Program-made: the position numbers and the translations under genes | Shown here: in pieces, positions 43,806-45,929 of the stretch | How positions within the stretch are numbered: the first letter of the stretch is position 1 | Layout of the letters: every line of letters begins with the position of its first letter | Origin: Bryobacterales bacterium | GTDB lineage: Bacteria > Acidobacteriota > Terriglobia > Bryobacterales > Bryobacteraceae | NCBI GenBank assembly: GCA_026129915.1 | Contig: JAHCHD010000020.1 | Coordinates: 1 to 45,929, forward strand | Reading direction: 5' to 3' | Length of the DNA: 45,929 bases | The notes under the pieces: model-generated | What the model was told of the DNA's origin: nothing | What the model saw: only the letters and a program-made list of their open reading frames with translations | Databases searched by the model: none

Positions 43806-44619
43806 ATGCTCCAACTCAAATCGATTCTCTCTATCCTCATCTTTGCACTGGGTCTAGGTGCATCGCTGCTGCTCATGGCGGCGCCGATTCTGTATGGCGC
43901 CACTGCTACCGGCGCTGGTACTGGCACCTTGCTAACGATTGATCCCACCACAGGCAACTTCACGAAGTGGGCGAACTGAACGACAGCCTTCACCAGAATT
44001 ACAGGATTACCGGATTGGCATTTCATCCCACGACGGGTGTACTTTATGGTTCGGCAAACAATAACTCACCCACCAACCCACGAAGCCTGGTGATCATCGA
44101 CCCCTTGACGGGCGAAGTTACCCTCGTGGGTTCTTATCGTAGCCATGGCATTCTCAATGGATGACGTGCTTTTTGGCATCGTCGGATCATTCGGCGTCGG
44201 TGCTGCGTACCTCAAAACCATAGACGCAGACACTGGCGAGATTACAGGGATTGGTCAGGCGATTCTGAACGCCGAACCAGTGGGCCACTGCGTCATCGGC
44301 CTTCATTGGAATGACCATCGCAAGTCCGCAATCTAGTCCTGCCGTCCGTAGCCTTCCCTGCACGAAGTGCTCAACGAACTCAACGAAAGGCAGACGGGAT
44401 CTGTGCGTCGGTCCGCTTTAGCAATCGCGGTTGGCCGCGACCGTGTTCGCTACGCCTGCCCCGCCGCGGGAGGGATGAATCCTGGGTTCATCTGCCCGTG
44501 CCTTCATCTCCGTCATCCCCCAACCTGATACTGCTGTCCCCGAACCCGGTACGTTTCAGTTCCTTGCCGCCGCCGCTGGGCTTGTTGCTCTCACCCGATG
44601 GAGAATTCTCCGCGCCTGA
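43806..44619 (+). pseudogene. Frameshifted beta-propeller protein with a PEP-CTERM tail
   Basis: The pieces lie in three frames. From 43806, a signal peptide (ILSILIFALGLGASLLLMAA) leads to GTLLTIDPTTGNFTK, then a stop. One missing G near 43970 would join it to VGELNDSLHQNYRITGLAFH and PTTGVLYGSANNN, which stops near 44164. A third frame goes on AFSMDDVLFGIVGS and LKTIDADTGEITGIGQ to 44336. Finally VPEPGT plus a hydrophobic helix and RWRILRA (44536-44619) is a classic PEP-CTERM sorting signal for exosortase. Repeats of the LxTIDPxTG kind mark a propeller of DUF4394-like type. The part between 44336 and 44527 is degenerate. Confidence 0.75.
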
Positions 44620-44658
44620 AGTCATTCTGCCCCTTGCCCCGAAGAACCCGAACGCCAA

Positions 44659-44687
44659 AGAGACAGCTGATTCTTCAGCCTGTCTCT
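44659..44687 (+). terminator. Hairpin after the PEP-CTERM remnant
   Basis: AGAGACAGCTGA and TCAGCCTGTCTCT pair with one bulged base around a TTCT loop. It lies 40 bp after the PEP-CTERM stop, between convergent genes. Confidence 0.55.
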
Positions 44688-44818
44688 CTGGCATTCGACG
44701 GATTTCCGTCCTCTGGTGCTGCCGGTGGGAACCGGTTCCCACGCCAGCCGGGACAGCCGAGGGATACCTGGGGCTCCTCCACCCACGTCTTGACAGTCTG
44801 TCTTCCCGCCACCGTGGT

Positions 44819-45415
44819 TCACGCCACTGCACTCTCGACTTGTTCCTCTGTCTCCACTCGCTTCAGAGCCATTCGCGCTGAACGGAGAACCCGGCGAACA
44901 CCAAGTGCGATTGCCAGGTAGGCAAAGCCGGAAATCAGCATGCTAAGTCCAAGCATCACTCCGGTTTGCTCATCGGAAATCACTGGGTACGTACGCAGCA
45001 TCCCGGCGCTTGCAATCATCCCGCCTACCGCGCTGTGCTGGAACGCGCGGTGAGGTTCGTCCTGCCTCCTCAGTTGCGAGGCTGCCAGGAACTCAAGCAG
45101 CGAAATCACCACCATCATCAATACCAGGAGGTGGCGATAGTCGGGCGATTCAGGATAGCTGGTCACCACAGCGCCGACTCCCGTAACCATCCGAAATCCA
45201 CCCATCCAGAACGAAATGCGAGCGACAGTCCAATTGCGGAACAACAAACTGAGAATCGCGGCGTTCAGGCCTGCAGAAAATAGCAGTGCGGCCGTAAGAA
45301 TTCTCGCGTTCGCAGCTCCGGGAATCAGAGTGCAGGCAGCAACACCGTGTAGCACCAGCACCGCGCCAAGTGTGGTGAGAGAGTGCCACGACTGAAATCG
45401 GGAACGGAAACTCAT
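44819..45415 (-). CDS. Uncharacterised integral membrane protein
   Basis: Protein of 198 aa with about five or six hydrophobic segments: LTTLGAVLVLHGVAACTLI, ILTAALLFSAGLNAAILSLLF in two halves (ILTAALLFSAGL; NAAILSLLF), LLVLMMVVISLLEFLAA, GLSMLISGFAYLAIALGV. GGAGG lies 10 nt before the ATG at 45415. No family is recognised and no catalytic or metal motif is seen. The C-terminal tail is acidic and short. Confidence 0.65.
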   Translation of the reverse strand: MSFRSRFQSWHSLTTLGAVLVLHGVAACTLIPGAANARILTAALLFSAGLNAAILSLLFRNWTVARISFWMGGFRMVTGVGAVVTSYPESPDYRHLLVLMMVVISLLEFLAASQLRRQDEPHRAFQHSAVGGMIASAGMLRTYPVISDEQTGVMLGLSMLISGFAYLAIALGVRRVLRSARMALKRVETEEQVESAVA

Positions 45416-45929
45416 TACTAAACTACCTCCGTACTGTAATTGCAGATCGTAGCGGAAGCGGGTCTCTTGTATTTTCCATGATCTTTCGTGCCGCGCAAGC
45501 CTTGCTCTAGCTCCGCCGTAGTCCCCTCAGTACCCGGAGGAACCCGACTGGAATAGAATCCTCTACAGGAGACGACATGTCGGCTCTGATGGACGTGGCC
45601 AATTCCTGACCGAGCGAAAGGCACCGAACAGCCTCCGTAGCACTCTGAAGCGGCAAGCTTATCCGTTTCACTGCTGAAATAAAGCATTTATAGCTAACAC
45701 GTTACACCGGTCTGCAACTCATTGGCACTGGGGAGACTCTACGCCTTGGTTACGGAGAATCTCTATCCGCCGCACTGCCGCGAATCTGCCGGAAGCACAA
45801 AACGTCGCATCTAGTTAGCACAGTACTAAGGAACCCTGGAACCCTCCGGTTGACCCAGGTCAGGTTCATCCACGCCACCGGATTGCCGCCTTGGCCTCCT
45901 GCTCAAGCTGCTGCTTTCAACGGTTCCCA
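45416..45929. other. Terminal stretch without a supported gene
   Basis: Only short frames occur. One at about 45577 on the plus strand has a good ribosome binding site (AGGAGACGAC) but stops after ten codons; in the next frame FLTERKAPNSLRS continues, so it may be another frameshifted remnant. The rest holds the leader of the membrane protein gene and nothing else recognisable. Confidence 0.4.

Noticed and set aside
42490..45890. Similar CAGGTTCA...CCACC strings near 42520 and near the window end
   Set aside because: The match is short and gapped; I could not show a real repeat pair or element ends.

Overview
The window looks like a GC-rich Acidobacteriota chromosome, most likely of the Bryobacterales/Solibacter type. 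Four features point there: a sugar dehydrogenase carrying the acidobacterial TIGR03437-type C-terminal domain, an ADOP-type orphan ABC permease, a VWFA protein of the acidobacterial type, and a DUF1592/DUF1552 pair. There is also a degraded PEP-CTERM protein and an unusual number of Tat-exported proteins. No phage, transposase or CRISPR array is visible. All family calls come from reading motifs; no database was searched.

Layout. 1-5 kb: a truncated trans-sulfuration enzyme, Hsp15 (hslR), an exported M13 peptidase, then argH-hemB on the minus strand, facing the peptidase across a bidirectional terminator. 6.7-11 kb: egtB-egtD (ergothioneine) and an exported PQQ-type sugar dehydrogenase. 11-13 kb: a MerC-type membrane protein, initiator tRNA-Met and a glycosylasparaginase gene broken by several frameshifts. 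13.4-15.2 kb: a receiver-less winged-helix regulator and aroA. 15.3-28 kb: mostly exported catabolic proteins, namely a ceramidase-like hydrolase, an exported RraA-fold aldolase, a Tat-exported enolase-superfamily dehydratase, a BASS-family transporter, a DUF1592 c-type cytochrome with its DUF1552 partner, a second Tat-exported enolase-superfamily protein and a secreted double alpha/beta hydrolase. 28-37.7 kb: an HDOD signalling protein, a DUF5107-TPR protein, a secreted beta-helix protein, a nitrilase-type amidase, a Tat-exported aldo/keto reductase and a Tat-exported beta-propeller. 37.7-39.1 kb: an AT-rich gap, a probable unrecognised structured small RNA with promoter and terminator, and the VWFA protein. 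39.6-45.9 kb: the ADOP permease, a tiny lysine-rich protein, an endonuclease/exonuclease/phosphatase protein, a frameshifted beta-propeller PEP-CTERM gene and a membrane protein.

The most interesting unit is 16.7-20.2 kb. A Sec-exported RraA-fold protein with an intact D-X20-R-D aldolase motif lies 36 bp upstream of a Tat-exported enolase-superfamily protein with complete metal ligands. A BASS-family transporter follows. Together they suggest that sugar-acid dehydration and retro-aldol cleavage occur outside the cytoplasm and that the released keto acid is then taken up. This is an inference, but each part can be read directly in the sequence.

Two genes (11.9-13.0 kb and 43.8-44.6 kb) each carry more than one frameshift while their neighbours are intact. 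They are either true pseudogenes or places where the assembly has indel errors.
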